Source of the DNA: JBCDGZ01 sp038750655
Lineage (GTDB): Bacteria > Bacteroidota > Bacteroidia > Chitinophagales > Saprospiraceae
Assembly (NCBI GenBank): GCA_038750655.1
Contig: JBCDGZ010000094.1
Span: forward strand, 1-32,026
Length of the DNA: 32,026 nucleotides
Reading direction: 5' to 3'
Made by a program: the position numbers and the translations under genes. Position 1 is the stretch's first letter. Every line of letters begins with the position of its first letter. The notes beneath the pieces were generated by a model, which was not told the origin of the DNA, ran no database searches, and saw only the letters and a program-made list of their open reading frames with translations. This document shows positions 14,898 through 23,140 of the stretch, piece after piece.

Positions 14898-15557
14898 ATG
14901 AATAAAATCTTGCTGTGTCTGCTCCTGTTGCTGGGAGGAAATACCCTGCTCTCGGCGCAATCGCCCGCACTAAAAATGGCCTTGCTCAAATACAACGGTG
15001 GCGGTGATTGGTATTCTAATCCCACCGCTCTGCCCAATCTGGCGCGCTTTTGCAATAATGAGCTGGGCACCAATTTTGACGATGACTACGCTACGGTCGA
15101 GGTGGGCAGTGCTGATCTCTACAACTATGCTTTTGTGCATATGACGGGCCACGGTAACGTCGTCTTTTCTGATGTCGAGGCCGAAAACCTTCGCAATTAC
15201 CTCATCGGCGGCGGGTTTCTGCACATCGATGATAATTATGGTATGGATCCCTTCGTCCGCACCGCCATGGAAAAGGTTTTCCCCGAACTGGAATTTGTCG
15301 AGCTGCCCTGGGAGCACGAAATTTATCAGCAAAAATTTACCTTCAAAAATGGCCTGCCTAAAATCCATAAGCACGACGAAAAGCCCCCGCAGGGCTTTGG
15401 CTTGATCTGGGAGGGCCGATTGGTTTGCTTCTACTCCTACGAGTCTGACCTGGGCGATGGCTGGGAAGATCGCGATGTGCATAAGGACCCGGAGGAAGTC
15501 CGCCAAAGTGCACTGCGCATGGGAGCCAACATTGTACAGTATTCTTTTGTGCAATAA
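14898..15557 (+). CDS. Secreted DUF4159 protein
   Basis: 219 residues with a signal peptide (MNKILLCLLLLLGG...LSAQ). The mature part matches DUF4159: LKMALLKYNGGGDWYSNPTALPNLARFC, then AFVHMTGHGNVVFSDVEAENLRNYLIGGGFLHIDDNYGMDPFVR, and ends DVHKDPEEVRQSALRMGANIVQYSF. The pattern is reminiscent of a flavodoxin or glutamine-amidotransferase-like fold, with no known activity. It is the second gene of an rsmE operon, a neighbourhood often kept in Bacteroidota. Confidence 0.9.
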   Translation: MNKILLCLLLLLGGNTLLSAQSPALKMALLKYNGGGDWYSNPTALPNLARFCNNELGTNFDDDYATVEVGSADLYNYAFVHMTGHGNVVFSDVEAENLRNYLIGGGFLHIDDNYGMDPFVRTAMEKVFPELEFVELPWEHEIYQQKFTFKNGLPKIHKHDEKPPQGFGLIWEGRLVCFYSYESDLGDGWEDRDVHKDPEEVRQSALRMGANIVQYSFVQ

Positions 15558-15593
15558 ATTTAAGGGTACTCTACCTGTAAAATAGGAACCTCA

Positions 15594-16106
15594 ATGATTA
15601 TTACTGTCGTCGATCATCACTCTGGCTGGGCCAATAAGTTTAATAAAGAATCCCAGCTTCTCCGCAATTTGCTTGGGGATGCCTTGGTCAATGTTCATCA
15701 CATCGGAAGTACAGCGGTCCCCGGCTTGAAGGCAAAACCAATTATTGACATTATGCTGGAAGTGAGGGAGTTATCTCTTTTGGATGAGCAACGCGTGTTG
15801 TTCGAAAAAATGGGCTACGAGGTGATGGGCGAAATGGGGATTTCTGGTCGTCGCTATTTTAGAAAAGGGGGAGACCGTCGGACCCATCAAATTCACGCTT
15901 TCCAATCGGGTGATACGAACTTGGTCCGGCACTTGGCGTTTAGGGACTATTTGATGGTAAATAAAAAGGTGGCGGAGGAATACGGAATCCTAAAATTCAA
16001 TATCGCCCAGCGATGTAATAATGACATCGAAAGGTACAGTGAGGAGAAAAATGATTTTGTGAAATACCACGAGAAAAAGGCACTAGAATGGTATGCACAG
16101 CAATAA
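15594..16106 (+). CDS. GrpB / UPF0157 family protein
   Basis: 170 residues. Nucleotidyltransferase-like fold: HHIGSTAVPGLKAKPIIDIMLEV, then GDRRTHQIHAFQSGDTNLVRHLAFRDYL, both conserved in the GrpB family. These proteins are often fused to, or near, dephospho-CoA kinase genes, but here it stands alone 36 nt after DUF4159. Activity unproven. It converges on, and abuts, the PspC-like gene. Confidence 0.9.
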   Translation: MIITVVDHHSGWANKFNKESQLLRNLLGDALVNVHHIGSTAVPGLKAKPIIDIMLEVRELSLLDEQRVLFEKMGYEVMGEMGISGRRYFRKGGDRRTHQIHAFQSGDTNLVRHLAFRDYLMVNKKVAEEYGILKFNIAQRCNNDIERYSEEKNDFVKYHEKKALEWYAQQ

Positions 16107-16328
16107 TTAAGACCCCCAAATCGCGCTGCGGCTGCGCTTAATGTAACTTTTGACGTTTAGCCAAAAGGCAACAAAGAGGTAGAAGATAATCGGTGAACCA
16201 AGCGCAACAAGCGTTATGTAAATAAAGTAAATCCTGACTCGCGCAGAAGAAATACCTATCTTCTTTCCGAGATAATTGCAAACGCCAAAGGCCGAGCGCT
16301 CCATTAATTTTTTAAACTCACCAATCAT
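16107..16328 (-). CDS. PspC-domain small membrane protein
   Basis: 73 residues. N-terminal FKKLMERSAFGVCNYLGKKIGISSARVRIYF matches PspC, followed by a transmembrane pair IYFIYITLVALGSPIIFYLFVAFWL. PspC-type proteins take part in the envelope stress response by an N-terminal cytoplasmic segment and membrane anchoring. Convergent with GrpB with no gap. No pspA is visible in the window. Confidence 0.85.
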   Translation of the reverse strand: MIGEFKKLMERSAFGVCNYLGKKIGISSARVRIYFIYITLVALGSPIIFYLFVAFWLNVKSYIKRSRSAIWGS

Positions 16329-16408
16329 ATCGTTTTTCGATCTTATCCTACAAATACTAAAGATAGCAAAAAACTACAGGTTAATCAACACCTAAATCGC
16401 TCTATAGT

Positions 16409-17542
16409 TCAAAGCAATTTGATTTTTTCTCCGGGCAGCCGCTGCCAGTTGGGATGCTGAGTGTCGATTCCTTTGGCACTAATGACCCAAAGACAGGGCC
16501 GCGAGCGGTAGGGAACCGGGGCGGTGGCGTACCCATCGGTGAAGTAGAGAAGGCCGTCGAATTGAGGATGCTGTCGGAGAAATTGGAAGGGCGGAGAAAA
16601 AAGGGTCTGACCTCGCCCCTCCACCGCCTGCGGCGGCTGACCCCGGTAGCGATAATGGCGTCGAATGCGATCATCGCACTCCAACACGCTAAAGGCCGCG
16701 CCCGCCTTCCAAATCTGATGAATGGCCGACCAGAACTGCTCCAGCTCCACGGTGGCCAAACTGCCGGAGGTATCCAGCGCAATCAGCAGATGAGGGTGCC
16801 GCCGGGCCTTCAGGCCCGGACTGTCTGGGTAGCGGGCGGAGCGGCGGTGCAGGCTCAAGCGCCGGCCGGCCGGTCGGCTCCTGCGCACAAAGCGCCGTAG
16901 CACTTGCGACCAGTGCAGCGGGGAGCGAGCCGCTCGCCAAACCGCCAAGTGGGCCTGCCAGCTGCTGGGCAGGCGGCGGCGCAACTCTGCGGGCAGCTGC
17001 TGCAAGGTGTCGAGCAGCCAGCGTCGCGTATTGCGCTCCAGCAGGCGACGCTCGGCGGCTCCCAGCCGGGCGATGCCCAGCCAGCTTTGGTGCTCGGCTA
17101 GTTGGGCGGCCTGCCGCTGTTGGAGCTCTTGGACGGTGGCTTGCTGATTGGGCTGTTGGAGGAGGTGGAGCCAGTTGGCTAAAGTACGGTGGCGAGTGGG
17201 GGGCAGCGTGGGCGGTAGAGCGGGGAATTGCCTTTCGGAGGGGAGGAGCAACTGGTCAACTTCGAGGTCGGCCGCCAGGTCGAAGTAGGGCGAGCCGGCT
17301 TGGTCGGCCTTCTGAAAGGGATGCCGCAGGAGGAGGTGCAAGAGCTGGTGCTTGAGGCGAGGGAGACCTCCTTGGGCCAGCGCAGTCTGGCCGAGGTGGA
17401 GTTCGAAATGGAGTTGAGGAGAATGCTGGCTCGATAGTCCGCTAAGCCCCGGCACCTCGCGCTTGGGCAAGGTAGCCAGCAAGCGCCCCAGGAAAGGCGA
17501 ATCAATTAGAAGCTGGGTAGCCAGGTGGTGGAAATGATCCAT
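16409..17542 (-). CDS. VWA-like / DUF2201 putative metallopeptidase
   Basis: 377 residues from ATG 17542 (the 33 upstream residues are non-typical). N-terminal region about 1-130 resembles the DUF2201 metallopeptidase part, but its expected HExxH is H65-Q-L-L-H69, lacking the catalytic Glu. The middle is Gln/Leu/Arg-rich. The C-terminal VWA-like domain carries a MIDAS-type D257-T-S-G-S261 (LIALDTSGSL), and GLLYFTDGYATAP provides the second loop. Members usually work with a MoxR-type AAA+ ATPase, which is not next to it here. Base composition is GC-rich with many Arg, unlike the flanks, yet the reading frame is clear. Cytoplasmic, no signal peptide. Confidence 0.75.
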   Translation of the reverse strand: MDHFHHLATQLLIDSPFLGRLLATLPKREVPGLSGLSSQHSPQLHFELHLGQTALAQGGLPRLKHQLLHLLLRHPFQKADQAGSPYFDLAADLEVDQLLLPSERQFPALPPTLPPTRHRTLANWLHLLQQPNQQATVQELQQRQAAQLAEHQSWLGIARLGAAERRLLERNTRRWLLDTLQQLPAELRRRLPSSWQAHLAVWRAARSPLHWSQVLRRFVRRSRPAGRRLSLHRRSARYPDSPGLKARRHPHLLIALDTSGSLATVELEQFWSAIHQIWKAGAAFSVLECDDRIRRHYRYRGQPPQAVEGRGQTLFSPPFQFLRQHPQFDGLLYFTDGYATAPVPYRSRPCLWVISAKGIDTQHPNWQRLPGEKIKLL

Positions 17543-17849
17543 GAAGGGGGCAGTTGGTACAATTTTTCCCAAAAAGAAAGTGGAATATAACAGATTTTTT
17601 TCAAGTGAAAAATACCAGATCAAGGGTATAAATAGACCCAATGGATATGCTAAATTTGTTCAGCATCTCAATAATGACCGATTTTCCCGGACAATTTCTA
17701 CCGCATACCGCATAGTATCAAGACACTAGTATCGCCTTAAGATAATAGCTCATAATTGAATTTTGTGTTCTAATTATTGTAATGTAGCACCCCAAACTTG
17801 TCTTAAAATTTAAACAGTTTTTGGGATGAAGGACCCCTTCTGATGTGAA
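17543..17849. other. Intergenic region without supported gene
   Basis: Lies upstream of the VWA-like gene and downstream of the next minus-strand gene. It contains no protein-like frame. A GACCCCTTC / GAAAGGGGTC inverted repeat (17832-17862) overlaps the stop codon of the downstream gene and has no good T-run. I see no clear promoter consensus. Confidence 0.5.
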
Positions 17850-18401
17850 TTAGAAAGGGGTCAATTTTTGTTGGCTACTTGCTGTGGTAGGCATCATGGA
17901 AGGAGCAATGATGATATTGCGGACTTCTAGCAGTTCAAATTGCCCTTGCCGCTTGGCCGTCAATTCGAGGCTGTAGACGCCGGCTTCTGTAAAGGTATAA
18001 CTACTGAATGGCGCTTTGATTGGAATGGGAGCTGCATCTCCTATGGTGAGAAAGTAGCTCCAGTCATTTTGAGCGGTCGGAACAGAGAATTGTATGGGAG
18101 AGCCAACTTCCAGCGGGCCACTGATCAAGGTATGGGCTGTGCTTGGATGAGCACTAGAGGAGAAAATATTCTGGTCGGATACCGCAGGGCTAAATGCCCC
18201 AGTAATGGAGCTGGGAGCCGCGTCAGCAAATGGAGTCTTGGGAATGTAATAAAGGCCCAATAAGCCACTTATAATCAAAAAAACAACGATGGCACTATCA
18301 TTTTCAATCCAGCGGCGGGTCCGGTCTTTTGATCGTGACCACAGTGGAGAACTGGCAGGCTTAGTAGTGCTCAATTCCAGTTGCTTGTCGAAGTTATTCA
18401 T
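17850..18401 (-). CDS. Single-pass membrane protein of unknown function
   Basis: 183 residues from ATG 18401 (an upstream ATG at 18488 would add 29 residues; the inner start has AAGGAA 5 nt upstream). A short polar N-terminus (about 1-32) carries basic residues (WSRSKDRTRRWIEN), then a transmembrane helix IVVFLIISGLLGLYYI, then an extracytoplasmic Ser/Pro-rich linker and a beta-rich domain (PLEVGSPIQFSVPTAQNDWSYFLTIGDAAP to FTEAGVYSLELTAKRQG), PKD- or Ig-like. I do not recognise the family. Confidence 0.6.
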   Translation of the reverse strand: MNNFDKQLELSTTKPASSPLWSRSKDRTRRWIENDSAIVVFLIISGLLGLYYIPKTPFADAAPSSITGAFSPAVSDQNIFSSSAHPSTAHTLISGPLEVGSPIQFSVPTAQNDWSYFLTIGDAAPIPIKAPFSSYTFTEAGVYSLELTAKRQGQFELLEVRNIIIAPSMMPTTASSQQKLTPF

Positions 18402-18573
18402 GGGGATTCCTTTTGTGTGCGCGTACAATTTGTCTGTCTTTGAATAGGCACCATACTCGATTATTGGGCCAATAGGTGATTTGTTCAAAAGGGTTTTCTC
18501 ATTTTTCGCAGTGCAAAGATAGGATAAAATAAAATGATTTTCAACATATTAATTTTTTATATGTATAGACTTC

Positions 18574-18613
18574 TCACAAAAAGGGCCGAACAATAGCTAT
18601 TATTCGGCGCCTT
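18574..18613 (-). terminator. Rho-independent terminator of mltA
   Basis: On the minus strand an imperfect stem GGCGCCGAATAATAG / CTATTGTTCGGCC is followed by CTTTTTGTG. It is 75-115 nt after the mltA stop codon, so it probably ends that transcript. Confidence 0.65.
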
Positions 18614-18687
18614 AACAGTGATTTTTTGTTCGTTGGAGCATTTTTTAGGAACACTCCATATATAAACAAATGAATTTTGGATTCTCT

Positions 18688-19884
18688 TTATCGAACAGCT
18701 AATTGCTGCTTTTGTTCGGGTAGTAATAGCCACAAGCTGCCATAATGGTGCAATGCACTGGCCATTCTTTGTCCTTTGTAGCCTACGCCGGTGTAGAGGT
18801 CAACGTGGCCAGGACCTTTGATGGCTCCTCCGATGTCTTGGGCCATCAACAGGCGGTATTCGTGCCGAATCACTTGATTGCGCTTGTTGATAATCGGCAC
18901 TTTTGCCAAAAGGCAGCTTCCCATCGGGATGTAGCGCGTATCTACAGCAATGGAATAGTTGGGGCTGAGTTCTGCCAAACCGGCACCTTTAGGGCCAGAG
19001 TTGGAGGGGGTGAAGAAGATGTAGGATTTATTGATGAATAAGATTTTTTCCAGCAGTTCTGGTTGTCTTTCGAAAAACTTCCGGATACTTTTTAGCGAAA
19101 CCCGATCCGGTGTCGTATAGCCTTGCTCAACCATATAGTGGCCGATGCTGCTGTAGGGGTGGCTGTTGCTGCCATCATGGGCAAAAAGCTGGCTGCTGCC
19201 ATCTTCGAACTCCACAATTCCGGAACCTTGCACCTGCATGAAATAGATGTCGACCAGGTTTTTGGCGTAGGCCAGTTCAAGCCCCATTTCCGCTAATGCT
19301 CCCTCGCCATCAATCTGAGCGCGCGTAGGCAGTTTGCCCTTCCATTTCTTGGGGCGGGTGTATAGTGGATATTTGTAGACATCGTCCTTTTGGCGGCTAA
19401 CCTTTAGCACCGGCGTAAAATAGCCCGTGAAGTGAACATTGCCCAGGCCATCTTCGCCTTTGATGCGATGAGCTGCGATATTGGAAGGCAGGGTATGGTG
19501 GCCTGCTTCGTATTGATTGAGCAGTAGTTGGATGGTAGCTTCCAGCTCGTGGTAGGTCACCTTAAGCTCTCCAAATTGCTCCTTGTTGCGCTTTTTGAAA
19601 TATTTGATTACCCGGAGCTGGCGTTTCAGGCCACTAACGAGTTCTTCATTGAGGAGATCGGCGGAGAAGTCCTCCAGAGCAGCTAATTCGTAGAGTTCTT
19701 CCTGTCCTTCGGTATCGTGTACTTTTCCATTGCCAGCAAATTCGTAGCCTTGCCCGATGACACTGGCTTGCTGAATAACGGGAGCTGTGGCGTGTTCTGG
19801 TGGTGGAATTTCTTCTGTCGGTTGACACGCAGGTAGCGCGGCAACAGCAGCTGCGGAAAGCAGCAGATAATTTAGTTTGTTCAT
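18688..19884 (-). CDS. mltA: Membrane-bound lytic murein transglycosylase A
   Basis: 398 residues; lipobox AALPAC with Cys20. MltA domain HFTGYFTPVLKVSRQKDDVYKYPLYTRPKKW, LVDIYFMQVQGSGIVEF, and the C-terminal 3D domain with D350-I-G-G-A-I-K-G..HVD362LY, which holds the active-site Asp. It cleaves the MurNAc-GlcNAc bond of peptidoglycan to 1,6-anhydro products, on the outer membrane's inner face. The start codon is about 93 nt from a TACCTTTG (19977-19984) -7 box on the minus strand. Confidence 0.95.
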   Translation of the reverse strand: MNKLNYLLLSAAAVAALPACQPTEEIPPPEHATAPVIQQASVIGQGYEFAGNGKVHDTEGQEELYELAALEDFSADLLNEELVSGLKRQLRVIKYFKKRNKEQFGELKVTYHELEATIQLLLNQYEAGHHTLPSNIAAHRIKGEDGLGNVHFTGYFTPVLKVSRQKDDVYKYPLYTRPKKWKGKLPTRAQIDGEGALAEMGLELAYAKNLVDIYFMQVQGSGIVEFEDGSSQLFAHDGSNSHPYSSIGHYMVEQGYTTPDRVSLKSIRKFFERQPELLEKILFINKSYIFFTPSNSGPKGAGLAELSPNYSIAVDTRYIPMGSCLLAKVPIINKRNQVIRHEYRLLMAQDIGGAIKGPGHVDLYTGVGYKGQRMASALHHYGSLWLLLPEQKQQLAVR

Positions 19885-20228
19885 GGGTGTGGTTTTTTCA
19901 GGGATCAGAGCGACTATTTCGCGTGCCGACTCTATTCTCCTTAAACGGTTTAATTAATATGCTTCGAAAATCGCCGCAAAGGTAAGACTTATTTACAGTA
20001 ATGAAAAGAAAATATGGATAAAAAAACTCATATCGTCGATTTTTGTAGGATTTTAACCCCTAAACGACGGTTTTTTACAGATAAATGACCGTTGTAATGC
20101 TTTTACAAGCGCCTGTTTTCACCTTTGGACGGATTTAAGTGCGTCTCCTTTCTTTACATCCCCATTTTTAATTATATTCATTGTCTAATGAATCTTATCG
20201 ATTACCTTAAGACGCCAGACTAGTTATT
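19885..20228. promoter_or_regulatory. Divergent promoter region of mltA and thioredoxin gene
   Basis: 344 nt without a gene. On the minus strand a TACCTTTG box (19977-19984) with TTT at the expected -33 position (20005-20007) is a probable mltA promoter. No equally clear consensus is visible for the plus-strand gene at 20229. Confidence 0.45.
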
Positions 20229-21038
20229 ATGAAAAAACTTGTATCGTTAGTGCTCTTTATTTTTTCAGCTTGTTTGCTCAGCGCGCAGAATATCCCTGAT
20301 TTCACCATTACCGATATGAATGGTAAGGAGCATAGTCTTCACGAAACGCTGCGGAGCGGGCAGGCCGTTATTCTCGACTTTTTTGCCTCTTGGTGCAGCC
20401 CGTGTGCCTATTCTTCTGTGGAATTAGAAGAATTCTATAAAGATAACGGCAGCGGCCTGGGTAATGTCGAAATCTTTAGCTTCGCTATTGAAAGCAACGA
20501 TAGCCCCGAGGTGATCCATAACTTACTCTGGGGCGGAGAGTATCCAACTTTTGCCTTCGAAGAGGCCAACAGAGACATCTATAATTATTACAGCCAGGAG
20601 CTGAGGAACAATACCATCGGCTCCATCCCTTTCTTCCTTTTCCTTTGTCCCGATCAGGACGATCCAGCCAACAGTACCATCATTAAAGCAGACATTGGCT
20701 ATCAATCGGGGATGTTTGTCTTCAGTTACCAGCTTAGTCTTTTCGATTGTGCAGGCGCTACTAAGGTCAACGAAATTGATGGCTTCGACGGCCTCCACCT
20801 TTTCCCCAACCCCGCCAGCGAATCGTTGACCGTGCAACTGGAGGCCAACGAAAATATCGAAGGGGACATCGTCATCTACAATGTAATGGGCCAACTGGTA
20901 CACCGCACTCCTGTCAATACTTTTAGTGGCTTAACGACCCTTGAAATTGATGTCAATACGCTGAGCAGTGGCATCTACCTGCTTTCCTACCGGACGAGCG
21001 AGGGAGCGGTAGCGCGGAAGTTCAGCGTCAGCCACTAG
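20229..21038 (+). CDS. Secreted TlpA-like thioredoxin with T9SS sorting domain
   Basis: 269 residues. Signal peptide (MKKLVSLVLFIFSACLLSAQ), then a thioredoxin-like domain with active site W55-C56-S-P-C59 in ILDFFASWCSPCAYSSVELEEF, and a C-terminal type IX sorting domain starting near residue 190 (LHLFPNPASESLTVQLE ... IYNVMGQLVHR ... SSGIYLLSYRTSEGAVARKFSV). The protein is therefore exported and attached or released by T9SS, placing a thiol-disulfide oxidoreductase at the cell surface. A cis-Pro (GSIPFFLFL) is present. Confidence 0.9.
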   Translation: MKKLVSLVLFIFSACLLSAQNIPDFTITDMNGKEHSLHETLRSGQAVILDFFASWCSPCAYSSVELEEFYKDNGSGLGNVEIFSFAIESNDSPEVIHNLLWGGEYPTFAFEEANRDIYNYYSQELRNNTIGSIPFFLFLCPDQDDPANSTIIKADIGYQSGMFVFSYQLSLFDCAGATKVNEIDGFDGLHLFPNPASESLTVQLEANENIEGDIVIYNVMGQLVHRTPVNTFSGLTTLEIDVNTLSSGIYLLSYRTSEGAVARKFSVSH

Positions 21039-21097
21039 AGGAGAGGTAAGCCCCTATCAATTCGGGGACAACAGTTCGTGATTGTAAACAATGAACA

Positions 21098-21496
21098 ATG
21101 AACTATTTCATTAAAGAGTTAGAACGAATAAAGGGAATCTGCTTCTCCAATCAGATTCAAATCGATCTTGCCGTCAACACCAAAAGGTACATCGATACCC
21201 ATTTTGATCAGGCCATCAACCTCAATCTGCTTGCTCATTTACAGTTCACCTCAAAGTACCACCTGCTCCGGGTTTTCAAAAAGTACTACGGTATTACCCC
21301 GAGACAGTATTTGATCAACAAACGGATAGAAAAAGCCAAAAAAATGCTAAAGTCTGGCAAATCGGTCTCTGATACCTGCTACGCCGTAGGCTTTGAAAGC
21401 ATCAACTCCTTCTCCAATTTATTCAAGGCCAAGACCGGAATGCCCCCGTCGGTTTACAGACGAGCAACTTTCGATAAATCCAAAAGGGGAATTTAG
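21098..21496 (+). CDS. AraC-family HTH-only regulator
   Basis: 132 residues, with only the DNA-binding domain: first HTH INLNLLAHLQFTSKYHLLRVFKKYYGITPRQYLINKRIEKAKKML, second HTH VSDTCYAVGFESINSFSNLFKAKTGMPPSVYR. There is no ligand-binding domain. It is followed 35 nt later on the same strand by a VOC-family gene, so the two are probably cotranscribed, the regulator controlling or accompanying it. Confidence 0.9.
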   Translation: MNYFIKELERIKGICFSNQIQIDLAVNTKRYIDTHFDQAINLNLLAHLQFTSKYHLLRVFKKYYGITPRQYLINKRIEKAKKMLKSGKSVSDTCYAVGFESINSFSNLFKAKTGMPPSVYRRATFDKSKRGI

Positions 21497-21531
21497 GGCA
21501 TATTGCAGCTTTACTCACCAAATATTAAATT

Positions 21532-21927
21532 ATGAAAATCAAAATAGTCGGTGTTCCCGTAAGAGATCAACAAAAAGCCCTGGATTTTTACACCAACATA
21601 TTGGGCTTTGTAAAGAAAGTAGATATGCCATTGAGTGAAGGCAATCGATGGTTGACTGTAGTCTCCAAGTATGACCAGGACGGTCCAGAATTACTGCTTG
21701 AACCGGCCCCCAATCATTTTCCCCCTTCTAAGGTTTATCAAGAGGAGCTGATGAAAGCGGGCATCCCATACACCCAGTTTTACGTCGACAATCTCCAAGA
21801 AGAATACGATCGCTTAACCAAGTTGGGCGTTGAGTTCAGCATGAAACCCACCGAGATGGGGACGGTCATCGTAGCCGTATTCAACGATACCTGCGGAAAT
21901 AATATCCAACTCGTCGAGGAAAAATAA
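21532..21927 (+). CDS. VOC (glyoxalase/bleomycin-resistance-like) protein
   Basis: 131 residues. Two beta-alpha-beta-beta-beta repeats: MKIKIVGVPVRDQQKALDFYTNILGFVKKVD and IPYTQFYVDNLQEEYDRLTKLGVEFSMKPTEMGTVIVAVFNDTCGNNIQLVEE. Pattern is that of single-domain VOC proteins of dimeric type. Metal-binding residues are not typical at both sites, so the activity (isomerase, binding or resistance) cannot be stated. Confidence 0.9.
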   Translation: MKIKIVGVPVRDQQKALDFYTNILGFVKKVDMPLSEGNRWLTVVSKYDQDGPELLLEPAPNHFPPSKVYQEELMKAGIPYTQFYVDNLQEEYDRLTKLGVEFSMKPTEMGTVIVAVFNDTCGNNIQLVEEK

Positions 21928-21956
21928 GCCTTCCCGCTATCCAAGTGTCTGGCGTC

Positions 21957-21980
21957 CATTGCGAGCAACCGCTCGCAATG
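21957..21980 (+). terminator. Perfect hairpin after VOC gene
   Basis: CATTGCGAGC-AACC-GCTCGCAATG, 10-bp perfect stem with 4-nt loop, 30 nt after the VOC stop codon. No T-run follows, so it may be a processing or stabilising hairpin rather than an intrinsic terminator. Confidence 0.5.
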
Positions 21981-21998
21981 CCGCACACTGCCCCCCTC

Positions 21999-22014
21999 AA
22001 AGCGCCGCCGGCGC
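21999..22014. repeat. REP-like GC palindrome, copy 1
   Basis: AAAGCGCCGCCGGCGC; the core GCGCCGCCGGCGC is self-complementary apart from one central base. An identical copy lies at 22078-22093. Confidence 0.7.
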
Positions 22015-22075
22015 ACCTATATATCCGTCCATCCGTCGACCGTCTACCATAATGTCAAAGGCATCTACCGTCCAC

Positions 22076-22582
22076 CTAAAGCGCCGCCGGCGCTCTCCTA
22101 GCATACTCATTCAACGAAAACGCATACGCATGCTGCTCATCCACCTCCACCCGCCGCGACTTCACCAGCTCCCAGTCCGCCCAGCGGATCTCCGGAAAAA
22201 AGGCATCGCCCTCGAAGTGGTGGTGAACGATGGTGAGGTACATATAATTAGCCATCGGTAGCAGCTGCCGGAAAATCTCGCCACCGCCCAGCACGAACAC
22301 CTCCGGTTCGTCCTTCAGCAGGGCCAGGGCCTGCTCGGTGGTTGAGGCCGCTACGAAGCCCTCGGGCAGCTCTTTTTGTGGACTTCGGCTCAGTACAACG
22401 TTGAGATGATCGGAGTAAAGCATGTCCTTAGAGACGTAACTTTTACGGCCCATAATGAAGGCGCCGCCCTGAGTGACGCGCTTGAAGTTTTCCCAGTCGG
22501 CGGGCAAATGCCAAATCAACTGATTATCAGCGCCTAAGACCCGGTTTTCGGACAGCGCAGCGATGAAAGAAATCTTTTGCAT
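22076..22582 (-). CDS. folA: Dihydrofolate reductase
   Basis: 168 residues. Conserved DHFR motifs: IAALSENRVLGADNQLIWHLPADWENFKRVT (folate and NADPH site), IMGRKSYVS, VVLSRS, and FVLGGGEIFRQLLPMANYMYLTIVHHHFEGDAFFP. Reduces dihydrofolate to tetrahydrofolate with NADPH in the cytosol. The C-terminus YAFSLNEYARR is continued by APAAL, encoded by a repeat, so the gene's end appears to have been extended by insertion of that element. No thyA is adjacent, although that pairing is common. Confidence 0.95.
   Translation of the reverse strand: MQKISFIAALSENRVLGADNQLIWHLPADWENFKRVTQGGAFIMGRKSYVSKDMLYSDHLNVVLSRSPQKELPEGFVAASTTEQALALLKDEPEVFVLGGGEIFRQLLPMANYMYLTIVHHHFEGDAFFPEIRWADWELVKSRRVEVDEQHAYAFSLNEYARRAPAAL
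22078..22093. repeat. REP-like GC palindrome, copy 2, overlapping folA 3' end
   Basis: Identical to the copy at 21999-22014, in the same orientation, 79 bp apart. It supplies the last five codons (APAAL) and part of the stop codon of folA on the minus strand. Confidence 0.7.
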
Positions 22583-23140
22583 GAAGGTAAATATATGTAT
22601 TGGAGATGACGATTTAGGGAATTTTTTATAAATTACCCATTCAACGTAAGCCTAATTACAAATAAGCTACTTATCTTTAAACAGTATTCTTACACTCTCG
22701 AACATTTAGACGAATTTATCGTTAGATCATTGTATTATACAAATTCGTAGTTTTAGAGTTTTTAACAGACCATTTAGCAAAATTACAGCGCCTATCGCGC
22801 GATCCAAGATGCCATCCATTATAGAACCGCAACCTTCCGCAGTTAGGGCAGGTTAGACGGGGGAGCTGTATTTGATCAGCCTCACGCCGTCGATTCTACC
22901 GATAATCATTAAAAGGTGTTATGGATGGGTTGCTGCAAGCTAAATGTATTTACAAAAGATTCAGGATTATTAGTGATCAATTGCTCTACTTCTTGGCGAG
23001 GTCAGAGAGTTGCTGCTTCAAGTCAATCATTTTCTCCTCTTGAAGGCCCTGGCCAGCCTGTAGATTCCTTTAATTCAAGTGATACTTTTTCTGCTTATCA
23101 ATTAATTTTTTTGGCAACACCCGGAATTGATGGTACCAGT
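22583..23140. other. Intergenic region upstream of folA and PAS-HTH gene
   Basis: 558 nt without a supported gene. A plus-strand frame is open from 22916 into the PAS-HTH gene, but residues before Met at 23141 lack protein-like composition. ACGAATTT / AAATTCGT arms (22710-22717, 22741-22748) form a weak inverted repeat. No strong consensus promoter is visible. Confidence 0.45.

Noticed and set aside
17832..17862. GACCCCTTC / GAAAGGGGTC inverted repeat as terminator
   Set aside because: It overlaps the stop codon and no T-run follows; noted only in the intergenic entry.
22916..23140. Upstream extension of the PAS-HTH gene
   Set aside because: The extra 75 residues are not protein-like, and the membrane helix begins at the internal Met.
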